Source: CAZOZZ01 sp965247425
Lineage (GTDB): Bacteria > Acidobacteriota > Terriglobia > 20CM-2-55-15
Assembly: GCA_965247425.1 (NCBI GenBank)
Contig: OZ252023.1
Location: 4,340,001 to 4,404,000, forward strand
Direction of reading: 5' to 3'
DNA: 64,000 bases
Positions 17,317 through 25,692 of the stretch are shown here, piece after piece. Positions within the stretch are counted from its first letter, which is position 1. Every line of letters starts with the position of its first letter. A program made the translations under genes and the position numbers. The notes below the pieces were generated by a model. It did not search any database and was not told the origin of the DNA. It saw only the letters and a list, made by a program, of their open reading frames with translations.

Positions 17317-20186
17317 TTGGAACCGGACGCTCATCCGCGAAATCGTCTGTCCAATCTCCTTTTCAAGTTAAAAATGAAGACTGCTCTCACTAGGATGGAT
17401 GATTCACGCAATTTTTGCGCGCCAAAGCAAGAAACCTCGGATAGGACGCCGACAACAGTTTCAGGCATGCCGGGTTCGGTCGACACGACCGGCACGAAAC
17501 CCGGGCGTCACATGACAAACCGCTCTCGATCCGACGGACAGCCCGATTCCCTACTTACGGACTCCGTGGCCCCGACCCAGGCCTTGATCGACACCTTGAT
17601 CTGGCCGATCGCTCTGTTGGATAAGGCCGGTAACATCATCCGCGTCAACCAGGCATGGAGCGCTGCGGTCGCCGACGAGCTGGGCACTCTCGGATCAAAC
17701 TACATCAAGACGTGCGGTGCCTCCTTTCGGGACAACATCGAGGCTCTATCGGACTTCGAAACATCTGTCACCGCGATACTCGACGGCTCCCGTCAAACCT
17801 GCTTATTCCGAACTTCAGGTTGTCCCTGGACGGATCTGATTCGCTCACGATGCGAGTTCGATCGTCCGGTGTCACATCCCCCGCCGCGGTCATTATTCTC
17901 GAATCGGGATCGACCGACGACGACTCCGGGCAGCCAGAGACTTCGGTAACGACTTTTCAAGGATCCGCAACCCTGGGCCTCGATCTGGACGGCCGCATCA
18001 CCAGTTGGAGCCCCATGGCTGAAAAACTGTTCGGCCACAACAGCGCCGGAGCTGTTGGAAAGAACGTTTCCACTCTTCTGGCCGCAAACTCCCCGCGGTT
18101 TCCCGACGAAGAGCTGATGTCCCAACTTCGAGACGGTCGGGTGGGGGGCCTGGACCTCCGGTTCCGGGACGCCTCTGGACGTTTCTTCGACGGCCGTCTG
18201 TCACTGACGCTCGCCTACGAGAACAAGAAGCCCTCCGGCCTGATCTGTGAAGCCGGCATCCTGTCGGAACGGCAGCGGTCGGTCGGCGCCCTTCGCCGGA
18301 GTGAAGAACGGTTGCGGTATGCGCTCGAAGCGGCCTCCGACGGGCTCTGGGATTGGAATCTGCTGACGGATCGTGTGGTCTTCAGCTCCAGGGTTGCAGA
18401 AATTTTCGCCGACTCTTCCGACCAGGAAGGTGTCCACACGACTCATGTGCGAACCTGGCATTCCCGGGTGCACCCCGATGACGAGGCCGGGCGCGAGGCA
18501 GCGCTTCGTGCGCACATGGACGGTGTGACGCCGGCCTACGAACAGGAGCGTCTTCGAGCGGACTCCGGTGAGTGGAAATGGGTATTCGTGCGTGGTCGCG
18601 TCACCGAACGCAGGGGGGATGGAACGCCGCTTCGCATGATCGGCACGATTACCGACATCTCCGAACGCAAGTGGGCGCAAGAGGCGCTACGACGTTCCGA
18701 AGAGAACTACCGTAGTCTGTTTGAATATGCCAGCGACGCTGTCCTTCTCTTTGACCCCATGACGGGAAAGGTGCTGGGCGCCAACGAAAAAGCACAACGG
18801 CTGTTCCAGTACTCGCCGGGGGAACTCGATCGAATGACCATCTTCGACCTGCACCCACACGATCAGGTGGGGCGAGTCGAAGAAGCTCTCGAGGACTCCC
18901 GTTCACAGGAAGGAACGCTGTTCGAACTCGAGGGGCTGACAAAGAACCGGAAGCGCATACCGCTGGAGATCAATGCCCGGCTCGTCCAGTACGATGGGCG
19001 CCAGGTGCTCCAGAGCTTCATTCGCGACATCAGCGGACGACGAGCGCTGGAGGAACAGCTACGGCAGTCTCAGAAGATGGAGACGGTTGGCCGGCTTGCA
19101 GGCGGCATCGCCCACGATTTCAACAACCTTCTGACCGCGATCCAGGGTTATACGACCCTGCTGCAGTCGGCGCTGCCCGAGGGCAGCGAAGAACGAGAGA
19201 TGTCGGAGGAGGTTTTCAACGCCGTCCAGCGGGCAAGCCGGCTCACAATGCAACTATTGACGTTCAGCCGGCGCGAAATGCGGAATTCCATACTGCTCGA
19301 CATAAACTCGATCGTCAGGGAGATGGAAAACATGTTGCGCCGGCTGATCGGTGAACATGTCACGTTACGAACCTCTCTGGATTCTTCCCTGGGTCACATA
19401 AGAGCGGACCACAGCTCCATCGAACAGGTCATCACAAACCTCGTGATCAACGGGGCCGACGCGATGCCGGAGGGCGGAACGCTGAGCCTCCAGACCAGCA
19501 ATCTGGACCTGCTGAAGGGCTCTCACCGAGGCCGGCTCGAAGGTGCCTGCGTGCAGCTCTCGGTCCGGGACGAAGGGCACGGTATGGATCCGGAAACATT
19601 GACCCAGATCTTTGAGCCATTTTTCACTACGAAAGCGGCGGGAACGGGGACTGGTCTGGGGCTGGCCACCGTATACGGGATCGTCAAACAAAGTCAGGGG
19701 GACATCTCAGTTGAGAGCGTGGCGGACCAGGGGACAACCTTCAACATCTGTTTCCCTCGACAGCCGAGTCCCCAGCCCCAGCCGAGCGCCTCGACCGCAC
19801 GGCCAGTCCCGCCGCCGGGGAAGGAGACAATCCTGGTGGTCGAGGATGAGCCGTCGGTCCGACGAGTGACACGCAAGTTTCTGGAGATCAGCGGTTACGA
19901 AGTCGTCGAGGCGGCCGGCGCATCCGCGGCGATTCGAGCCACCACCGATCATGCCGGTTCGATCGATGTGTTACTCACCGACGTGATCATGCCCGAACTG
20001 TCAGGCCCCGAACTGGCCAAGCGATTGAGGCTCATCCGACCCGAACTCAAGGTCCTCTACATGTCCGGGTACCCCGGCGAGTTCATAGCCAGACACGGCG
20101 TATCCGAAGCCGAAATGGGTTATTTGCAGAAGCCGTTCAGTCAGGAAGCGTTGGCGGGGAAGATGAGGCAGGTGCTGGATAGTTAG
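17317..20186 (+). CDS. Multi-PAS hybrid histidine kinase with receiver domain; frameshift near 17800
   Basis: The first PAS domain (DTLIWPIALLDKAGNIIRVNQ) is read in one frame from about 17572 to 17800. Its last strands (NFRLSLDGSDSLTMRVRSSG, AAVIILES) and all later domains are in another frame, open from 17655 to 20186. Domains in order are PAS1, PAS2 (LGLDLDGRITSW), PAS3 (SDGLWDWNLLTDRV with a PAC ending ITDISERK), PAS4 (AVLLFDPMTGKVLG), a HisKA domain with phospho-histidine in GGIAHDFNNLLTA, HATPase (VITNLVINGADAM, DEGHGMDPE, GTGLGLATVYG) and a C-terminal receiver with aspartate in VLLTDVIMPELSG. No membrane segment is seen, so sensing is cytoplasmic. The frame break could be a real mutation or a sequence error. 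The start codon is not resolved. Confidence 0.8.
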
Positions 20187-20187
20187 G

Positions 20188-20272
20188 AAGTGGTCAGTGG
20201 TCAGTGGTCAGTAGTCAGTTGTCGAGGGACGTCAGTTGCTGCCACTCCGACCCCTGGAAACTGACCACTTCC
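20188..20272. repeat. Tandem TGGTCAG units forming a long hairpin after the kinase stop codon
   Basis: Two bases after the kinase stop, AGTGGTC units repeat in tandem about four times (20190-20220). Some 40 bases later the inverse AACTGACCACTT appears (20260-20271). The two arms could pair into a hairpin. No T-run follows. Related units are at 6968 and 29041. Confidence 0.55.
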
Positions 20273-20285
20273 TTCCTGGTACAAC

Positions 20286-20478
20286 CTAGTGGTCCCCGCC
20301 AGATATAGCGATACTATCTCCGAAGGAGGTTGCGAGCGGACTGAAGGGTGAGATCCACCGTGTGGTGAGTGTGAGCTTTCGACATGTTTAGCGTTCGTGA
20401 GGGGCAACCTCCATCGGCCCTACGGGTTCGGGCGGAACTCCGAAATCTAGTACCGCTATATCTGGCGGGGACCACTAG
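20286..20478. mobile_element. MITE-like element with perfect 25-bp terminal inverted repeats
   Basis: The sequence CTAGTGGTCCCCGCCAGATA (first 20 of 25 bases, 20286-20310) is repeated exactly in inverted form at 20454-20478. The outermost CTAG may be the duplicated palindromic target. Inside is a second inverted pair (GGAGGTTGC/GCAACCTCC). The 193 bp have no coding capacity. The right end supplies the TAG stop codon of the convergent acetamidase-like gene. Confidence 0.8.
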
Positions 20479-21499
20479 TTAAAAATTTCCTTCGGAATGT
20501 GCATACTGACCAGGTAGTGGGGCATGTCCACGGCTTCGGAAATTTTCAGATCGGCGGCAAGGGAACACAGCAGGTAGGCTTCGGGTCGAGAAAGCCCGTG
20601 TTCGGCGGCAAGGTAGTCGATCATGCTGCGGGTTGCCTTTCTGGCCGCCTCGTCAATGGTCTCGCCAAACCCGGTTACGGCGTAGAAATCATCCGTCTCG
20701 TACTCGGGTTCGGCGAGAACGCGGCCACCCTTTTGCACCTCAACCTCGAGGACGATGCGCATCGGCGCTTCAATACCCGTCCCACCGACCTCGCCGTCGC
20801 CCTGCGCCGCGTGGGTGTCTCCAATGGAAAGAAGTGCACCCTCGACCAGAACCGGCAGGAAAACAGTCGTGCCTACCCCGAAAAACCGGTTATCCATGTT
20901 GCCGCCGTTCGATCGAGGCGGAATCGTCACAAGCATCTCATCCGACGCAGGAGCAACGCCAATCACTCCAGGAAAGGGCCGTACCGGGATCGTGATGTCG
21001 TCGTTGAACGCCACACTTGTCTGACCGGGGTCAAACCGGAAAGTCTTGAGGTACGCGTCAGGGAATTCGTCAGCCAGGAAACCGAAGCCCGGTGCAATCC
21101 CAGCCCAGCCCCAGTCACCGACTTCAATTTCATGAAAAGTGACGGCCAGGACGTCACCCGGTTCGGCCGTCTCGACAAAGATCGGGCCCGTCAGCGGGTG
21201 GATCCGGTCAAAGTCGAGGCCACCCATGTCCTGGACCCCGGAGTCGGCCGTGAGCTGTCCGTCCGTGGCTTCCTTTGTTTCGATTTCGACGATGGCCCCG
21301 GAAGGCACCGTCAAGACGGGAGGGATCGCACTGCTCCAGCGGTTGTGTGTGTTGTCGCTGCCGAGAGTAAATTCCGGCACCACCGCCGGGGCGGGGGCAG
21401 CCGTGGTTCGGCGGGTGTGGAAGGTGGCTGGGCGGGTGCGCAAGAGGATAGAACCAAAGCCAGGACCGGGATCCACACCTGTACGCCGTTTTTTCTCAT
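20475..21499 (-). CDS. Acetamidase/formamidase family lipoprotein with a frameshift in a C-run
   Basis: The conserved part (from PEFTLGSDNTHNRW to the end, about 310 residues) is an acetamidase/formamidase: GPIFVETAEPGDVLAVTFHEIE, the DTHAAQGDGEVGGTGIEAP block with the conserved His/Asp/Glu residues, and MIDYLAAEHGLSRPEAYLL. Its own frame has no convincing start. In the next frame, an ATG at 21499 with AGGAG six bases upstream encodes a lipoprotein signal (MRKNGVQVWIPVLALVLSSC, lipobox ending in Cys20). The two frames must be joined near 21395, where the coding strand has CTGCCCCCGCCCCGG. The whole would be about 341 residues. Either the C-run is miscounted or the gene is off. The enzyme would release ammonia from short amides outside the cytoplasm. 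Confidence 0.75.
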
Positions 21500-21608
21500 C
21501 TGTGTCTCCTCTGGGAAAATGATGTCGATTGCCTATTCCATCATCTTGCGGCCGAATTACAACTGATTCTTGCAGACCATTCGAAAGATCCAGTAGCCGC
21601 AGCGCCTG

Positions 21609-24077
21609 TTACTCCGACCGCAGAGCATCCATCGGATCGACGCTCAAGGCCCGCCGGGCCGGCACGTAGCACGCGATGGCAGCGACGCCGATCAACAACA
21701 GGACGACTCCCAGAAAAGTAATCGGATCGGAAGGACTGACTCCCACCAGCAAAGCACTCATGAAGCGGGTCAGCCCAAAGGCAGCCACAGTTCCCAGGCC
21801 CACACCGACTCCGGTCAGCAGCAGTCCGTGCCCGACGATCAAGCCCAGAATAATCCTCGGTCCGGCCCCAAGGGCGACTCGAATTCCGATCTCCTGGGTA
21901 CGCTGGCCGACCGCGTAGGACATGACGCCGAGAATTCCCGTCGCGGCGAGAATCAGTCCGATGACCCCGATTACGCCAAACAGCAATGCTCCCATGCGGG
22001 GCAGCAGAAGAGTCAGGCTCAGACGATCCTCCAACATGGCCATGTTCGTGACGGGAACGTCGGCATCGATCGCCAGAACCTCCTCCCGCAGAGTCCCCAG
22101 GAACGAAGCCGAAGCACCTGGCGCCAGCACCAACAGATCGGCCATCCCTTCGTTCATCTGAATTAGGGACCGATACATGAACGGGCGGGAATCCTCTCCA
22201 AGGGTCCGATATCGGCCATTGGAAACGACACCGACAACACGGTACCGATCGCCACCTTCCCTGCCGGTTCGGATGATTTTTCCGATCGGATCTTCGCCTG
22301 GCCAGTACCGCTCGACCAGGGCCTGGTTCACGATCATCACGTCCGGAGAATCCGGCGTATCCCGAGCCTCGAAGTCCCTTCCCGATAGCACTGCTATTCC
22401 CATTGTCCGGAAATATCCGGGCCAGACGTTCGTATTGTCGATCGACGGAAAGTCCCTTTGAGGGACCACGGGCTGACCCTCGGGCAAGGCACTGCTCGTC
22501 CGAATGCTCAGGTTGAGGGGCAGATGGGTCACCAGGCTCGCCGCTTCCACGCCGGGTAACGTGCGCACGCGATCGAGCAGCGCCTCATAGAACTGTGTCG
22601 CACGCTCATCGTCGTACCCTCGCAACATCGGCAGGAGCTGGGCCGTGAAAACTCCGTCGGTCTCGAATCCCGGATCGGTCGTGTGAACGTTTAGAAGGCT
22701 TCGCAGGAACAGACCGGCAGATATCAGCAACAACAACGACAGCGTGACCTGTGAAACAACCAGGGCGCCTCGAAGACGGAAACGTTTCCTGTCGGAGGTC
22801 ACAGCGCCCGCCGTGTCCTTGAGACTGCCGATCAGATCCACCCGGGAGCTCTCGAGAGCAGGGACGAGGCCAAACAGGACGGCCGTCACAACCGATACCA
22901 TGAGGCTGAAACCGAGGATTCGCCAGTCGATCCCAAGGTCCAGAGCCAGACGAATGTCCAGTGGCAACGGGACCTGGGTAAGAAGGCCCACGATAAACCC
23001 GGCAGACCACCGGGCGAAGACAAATGCCACGACGCCGGCCAGCAACGACAACAACAGGCTTTCTGTCAACATCTGCCGGACCAGGCGCCAGCGACTCGCG
23101 CCCATCGACATCCGGACGGCGATCTCCTTCCGTCGAGCTATCGATCGGGCCAGCAACAGGTTGGCGACGTTCGCGCAGGCAATCAGCAGAACGGTCCCCA
23201 CCAGTGCCATCAGGAGTCCCGAAACCGCAAAGATCGCGTTGTCGGCGTCGGGCAGAAACACAACGTTATTGGTCGGAACCAGCGTGGCGGTGTCCGTCTC
23301 TTCCGCATTCGGGTCGTCGGGCGAGAGTTGGGCGGCCAGCGTCTTGACGTCGGCACGCGCGGGATCGATGTCCACACCCGCCTTGAGACGACCGACGATG
23401 AAGAGCCAACGGTTCTCGCGACTGTCCAGCCGAGTGGTTCCGGGATTTAGTTGTTCCACCATCATCAGCGGAATCCAGAAGTCGGATGCGAAGCCGCGCA
23501 TTCCACCGCTGAACGATTCAGGCGCAACCCCGATAACCGTGTACGGATATCCGTTCAACCGCACGCCCGATCCTGTAATGTCCGGGTCCGAGCCGAACCG
23601 GACGTTCCACAGGGCGCTACTGATCACGACTACGGGGTGTTCCCCTTTCGTCACGTCCTCTTCAGGACGAAAGAAGCGCCCCAGGACCGGGGCGACACCC
23701 AGAACCTCGAAGTAATTTCCGGAAACGGTTTCACCCATGATCATCGAAGCTTCCCGTCCGTCGCCGAGACTCGCAGGAGCGAGGGCATAGGCGGCAAGGC
23801 CCGAGAAGACACGATTGTTGGCCCCGTAGTAGTTGAAATCGTAGAAGGAGGAAGGCTGGTTCGCCAGAAATTCGTCGGCCCGCCACGTGTAGAGATTCGC
23901 CAACTCGTGTGGGTTCAGAACGGGAAGCGGTTTGAGGACCACCGCGTTGATCACGCTGAACATCGCCGTGTTCGCCCCGATTCCCAGCGCCAGCGTGAGA
24001 ACGACGACCGCCGTGAACCCCGGGTTCCGTGCCAGCGTCCGCGCCGCGTACTTCAAATCCCTTATCCAGGTCTCCAT
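21609..24077 (-). CDS. MacB-like ABC transporter permease (acidobacterial duplicated-permease type)
   Basis: 822 residues. The start, METWIRDLKYAARTLARNPGFTAVVVLTLALGIGANTAMF, is the hallmark of the ADOP group, a large family of MacB/FtsX-like permeases expanded in Acidobacteriota. It has a first MacB periplasmic core domain (FSVINAVVLKPLPV to about residue 255), an FtsX core (three helices, ACANVANLLLARSIARRKEIAVRMSMGA), a middle helix, a second periplasmic core (residues about 450-680), and a second FtsX core ending QEIGIRVALGAGPRIIL and VPARRALSVDPMDALRSE. No ATPase gene is adjacent, as is usual for these orphans. Substrate unknown; peptide or lipoprotein extrusion is the family expectation. 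Confidence 0.9.
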   Translation of the reverse strand: METWIRDLKYAARTLARNPGFTAVVVLTLALGIGANTAMFSVINAVVLKPLPVLNPHELANLYTWRADEFLANQPSSFYDFNYYGANNRVFSGLAAYALAPASLGDGREASMIMGETVSGNYFEVLGVAPVLGRFFRPEEDVTKGEHPVVVISSALWNVRFGSDPDITGSGVRLNGYPYTVIGVAPESFSGGMRGFASDFWIPLMMVEQLNPGTTRLDSRENRWLFIVGRLKAGVDIDPARADVKTLAAQLSPDDPNAEETDTATLVPTNNVVFLPDADNAIFAVSGLLMALVGTVLLIACANVANLLLARSIARRKEIAVRMSMGASRWRLVRQMLTESLLLSLLAGVVAFVFARWSAGFIVGLLTQVPLPLDIRLALDLGIDWRILGFSLMVSVVTAVLFGLVPALESSRVDLIGSLKDTAGAVTSDRKRFRLRGALVVSQVTLSLLLLISAGLFLRSLLNVHTTDPGFETDGVFTAQLLPMLRGYDDERATQFYEALLDRVRTLPGVEAASLVTHLPLNLSIRTSSALPEGQPVVPQRDFPSIDNTNVWPGYFRTMGIAVLSGRDFEARDTPDSPDVMIVNQALVERYWPGEDPIGKIIRTGREGGDRYRVVGVVSNGRYRTLGEDSRPFMYRSLIQMNEGMADLLVLAPGASASFLGTLREEVLAIDADVPVTNMAMLEDRLSLTLLLPRMGALLFGVIGVIGLILAATGILGVMSYAVGQRTQEIGIRVALGAGPRIILGLIVGHGLLLTGVGVGLGTVAAFGLTRFMSALLVGVSPSDPITFLGVVLLLIGVAAIACYVPARRALSVDPMDALRSE

Positions 24078-24329
24078 AGTTCTCCCTCTGTTGCGCTCTT
24101 AAATGACGCACCTTGCCTGCTAGACGTCACAGTCAAAGGTTACTTACGAAGGCGATCCCGGAATGTTCCATCTGCGGGAGAGGGAGGGGACGGAGTTCTG
24201 AAGTCCGTACGCGGATTATGCAGGTTGCGCAGATGGGATTCGCTCTGGTCCACTGAACTGAAAAAACTCTGCGACCTTTGCGTTCTCTGCGTCTTTGCGT
24301 TGAAAAGTCAGACCATGTTTTGGAAGCAG
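24078..24329. other. Non-coding gap with a dispersed intergenic repeat
   Basis: No gene seen. The block from about 24200 (GTCCGTACGCGG, then GCGCAGATGGGATTCG) resembles 16586-16640 downstream of glnS (GTCTGTACGCGG, then GCGGATTGAGATTCG). A second block, CTTTGCGTTCTCTGCGTC, lies near 24278; short pieces like TTCGTGTCTTCGCGGCG at 27599 look related. Confidence 0.5.
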
Positions 24330-24603
24330 AGCAGCCCGTGGTGAAAGTCTGTAGGGTCGCGCGCAGGGGTATTCGGGTCACAGGCGCGAAATGAGGAGCG
24401 GAACGATGCTTTGTCATCGTGACCGACGAATGACAAAGCCTGTGGCCCGAAGACCCCTGCGCCCTTCGGGTTACGACGGCATGGGGCCAGCTGCGGCGTT
24501 GCCACTCCTTGATCGATGAAGAGCATCGACGTCGTCGTGGCGCCTTGCATCTAGCCCCATGGCGCTCGTAACGCGACCCTACAGACTTTCACCACGGGCT
24601 GCT
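24330..24603. mobile_element. 274-bp element with perfect 32-bp terminal inverted repeats and two internal hairpin arms
   Basis: Bases 24330-24361 (starting AGCAGCCCGTGGTGAAAGTC) are repeated exactly in inverted form at 24572-24603. Inside, arm 1 pairs CGCAGGGGT...CACAGGC with GCCTGTG...ACCCCTGCG (22 of 24 positions, 24362-24465) and is capped by GCTTTGTCAT/ATGACAAAGC. Arm 2 pairs GTTACGACGGCATGGGGC with GCCCCATGGCGCTCGTAAC (about 24470-24571). The result is a three-way cruciform. There is no reading frame of note. The right end overlaps the TAG stop of the GGDEF-like gene. Confidence 0.8.
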
Positions 24604-25330
24604 AACTGATCGACTCGGCCTGAATCGGGTTTTCGACGGGCTCGGGAACGACAAAGAAGGTCCTGGGGATGCCCCATTTCGAGGGATCGATCGGACCGGC
24701 ATCGAAAGACGAAGTCGACGGGTCCAGATTGGAGCTTCGATACGGTGCGGCTTCGAGTGCGTCGCCACCGAGGTGGGTGGCGGCGTCCAGAGCGCGTTCA
24801 AGACGTTCCGGGAACTCTCGCGTGGTCTCTTTCGACCGATTCCACTGGGCCACACCGACGCTGCAAGTTATTTTGAAGTTCTCGCTCGACTCGCCTTCGA
24901 ACGTCTGGGAAGCGATGGTTTCACGCAAATGGTCTGCGATGAGTGTTGCCGCCCGGAGTTCGGTGTCCGGCAGAACCATACAAAACTGTTCAGCACCCCA
25001 TCGTCCGACCGCGTCGGTAATTCGCGCCGTTTCCTGGAGGTAACGAGCAATCGATACCAGGACGCGTTCTGCCGCTCTGGCGCCCTCGGATTCGTTGAGT
25101 CGCTCGAATCGGTCGACGGCGAGAATCATTGCGGATAACGATCCTCCGCGGCGATTGCAGCGAGCCATCTCCATGGAGAGCCTGTCCTCGAACACCGCGC
25201 GCTCGTACAGGCCTGTCAGTTCGTCCGTGTGGACGACGTAGGCGACCCTGTCACGTTGGGACGTCGGACCTAGATCACCGTCGGGACTAACGGACCCGGC
25301 GTTAAATGGAAACTGGATCAATCGACTCAT
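24602..25330 (-). CDS. Degenerate GGDEF-domain protein
   Basis: About 242 residues from the ATG at 25330 (MSRLIQFPF), which has GGGAG upstream; the open frame to 25372 adds an unsupported leader. The GGDEF fold is clear: HTDELTGLYERAVFEDRLSMEM at the start, AMILAVDRFERLNE, and the SVGVAQW strand near the end. The active-site loop, however, reads RWGAEQF in place of the RYGGDEF pattern, and the substrate-binding NDxxGH stretch is replaced by NESEGARAAE. It is therefore probably not a diguanylate cyclase and may act as a c-di-GMP or GTP sensor. The C-terminal 60 residues are low-complexity. The intact cyclase at 32981 is a contrast within the same window. Confidence 0.8.
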   Translation of the reverse strand: MSRLIQFPFNAGSVSPDGDLGPTSQRDRVAYVVHTDELTGLYERAVFEDRLSMEMARCNRRGGSLSAMILAVDRFERLNESEGARAAERVLVSIARYLQETARITDAVGRWGAEQFCMVLPDTELRAATLIADHLRETIASQTFEGESSENFKITCSVGVAQWNRSKETTREFPERLERALDAATHLGGDALEAAPYRSSNLDPSTSSFDAGPIDPSKWGIPRTFFVVPEPVENPIQAESIS

Positions 25331-25540
25331 CGTTCTCCCACCCTTTTGTTCGGCCTCTCCAGGCACTGGCATTCACACGTATGGATCGGCATTTTCGGGT
25401 CTTTGCATTAGCGGCCTGTGGCGGTTTGGATCAGGTTTGGGAGCCGACGTCCGGGGTTCGGGTCGATACGCAGATTGTGCGGAGATGAGGTAGAAACCGG
25501 GGCGCCGGAAAGCTCCGGGCTGCCCGTGCCCGCGAATAGC

Positions 25541-25576
25541 AAAAAATGGCCCCGGTTCGGTCCGGGGCCTTTTCTT
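25541..25576 (-). terminator. Bidirectional intrinsic terminator
   Basis: GGCCCCGG and CCGGGGCC pair around a six-base loop (25548-25569). On the plus strand TTTTCTT follows; on the minus strand the run of six A before the stem becomes a T-tract. It can stop transcripts of the minus-strand AAA+ gene ending at 25690. Confidence 0.8.
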
Positions 25577-25607
25577 GCTAAAGCAACTCGTTCAAGGTGT
25601 GGATGCC

Positions 25608-25692
25608 AGGAGCCTGCACGGCAGAAGAGATCTGCTGCGAAAGCGGTGTAATCCACTTCTCGCAACGATCCCTTCTGCCGCGCAGGCTCCTA
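25608..25692. repeat. MITE-like element, TAGGAGCCTG family, copy 3 (internally deleted)
   Basis: An 85-bp element with the same inverted ends as the 17089 and 37126 copies (AGGAGCCTGCACGGCAGAAG on the left, the inverse ending GCAGGCTCCTA on the right). Only the arm next to each end is kept (GCTGCGAAAGCGGTGTAATC is shared with copy 2). Its last bases are the TAG stop codon of the AAA+ gene. Confidence 0.7.

Noticed and set aside
20188..20222. Tandem TGGTCAG units as a CRISPR array
   Set aside because: The unit is only seven bases with no spacers and no cas genes nearby.
24200..24600. Riboswitch upstream of the permease or GGDEF gene
   Set aside because: The structured sequence lies downstream of the GGDEF-like stop and upstream of the permease start only at a distance, and its exact terminal repeats fit a mobile element better.
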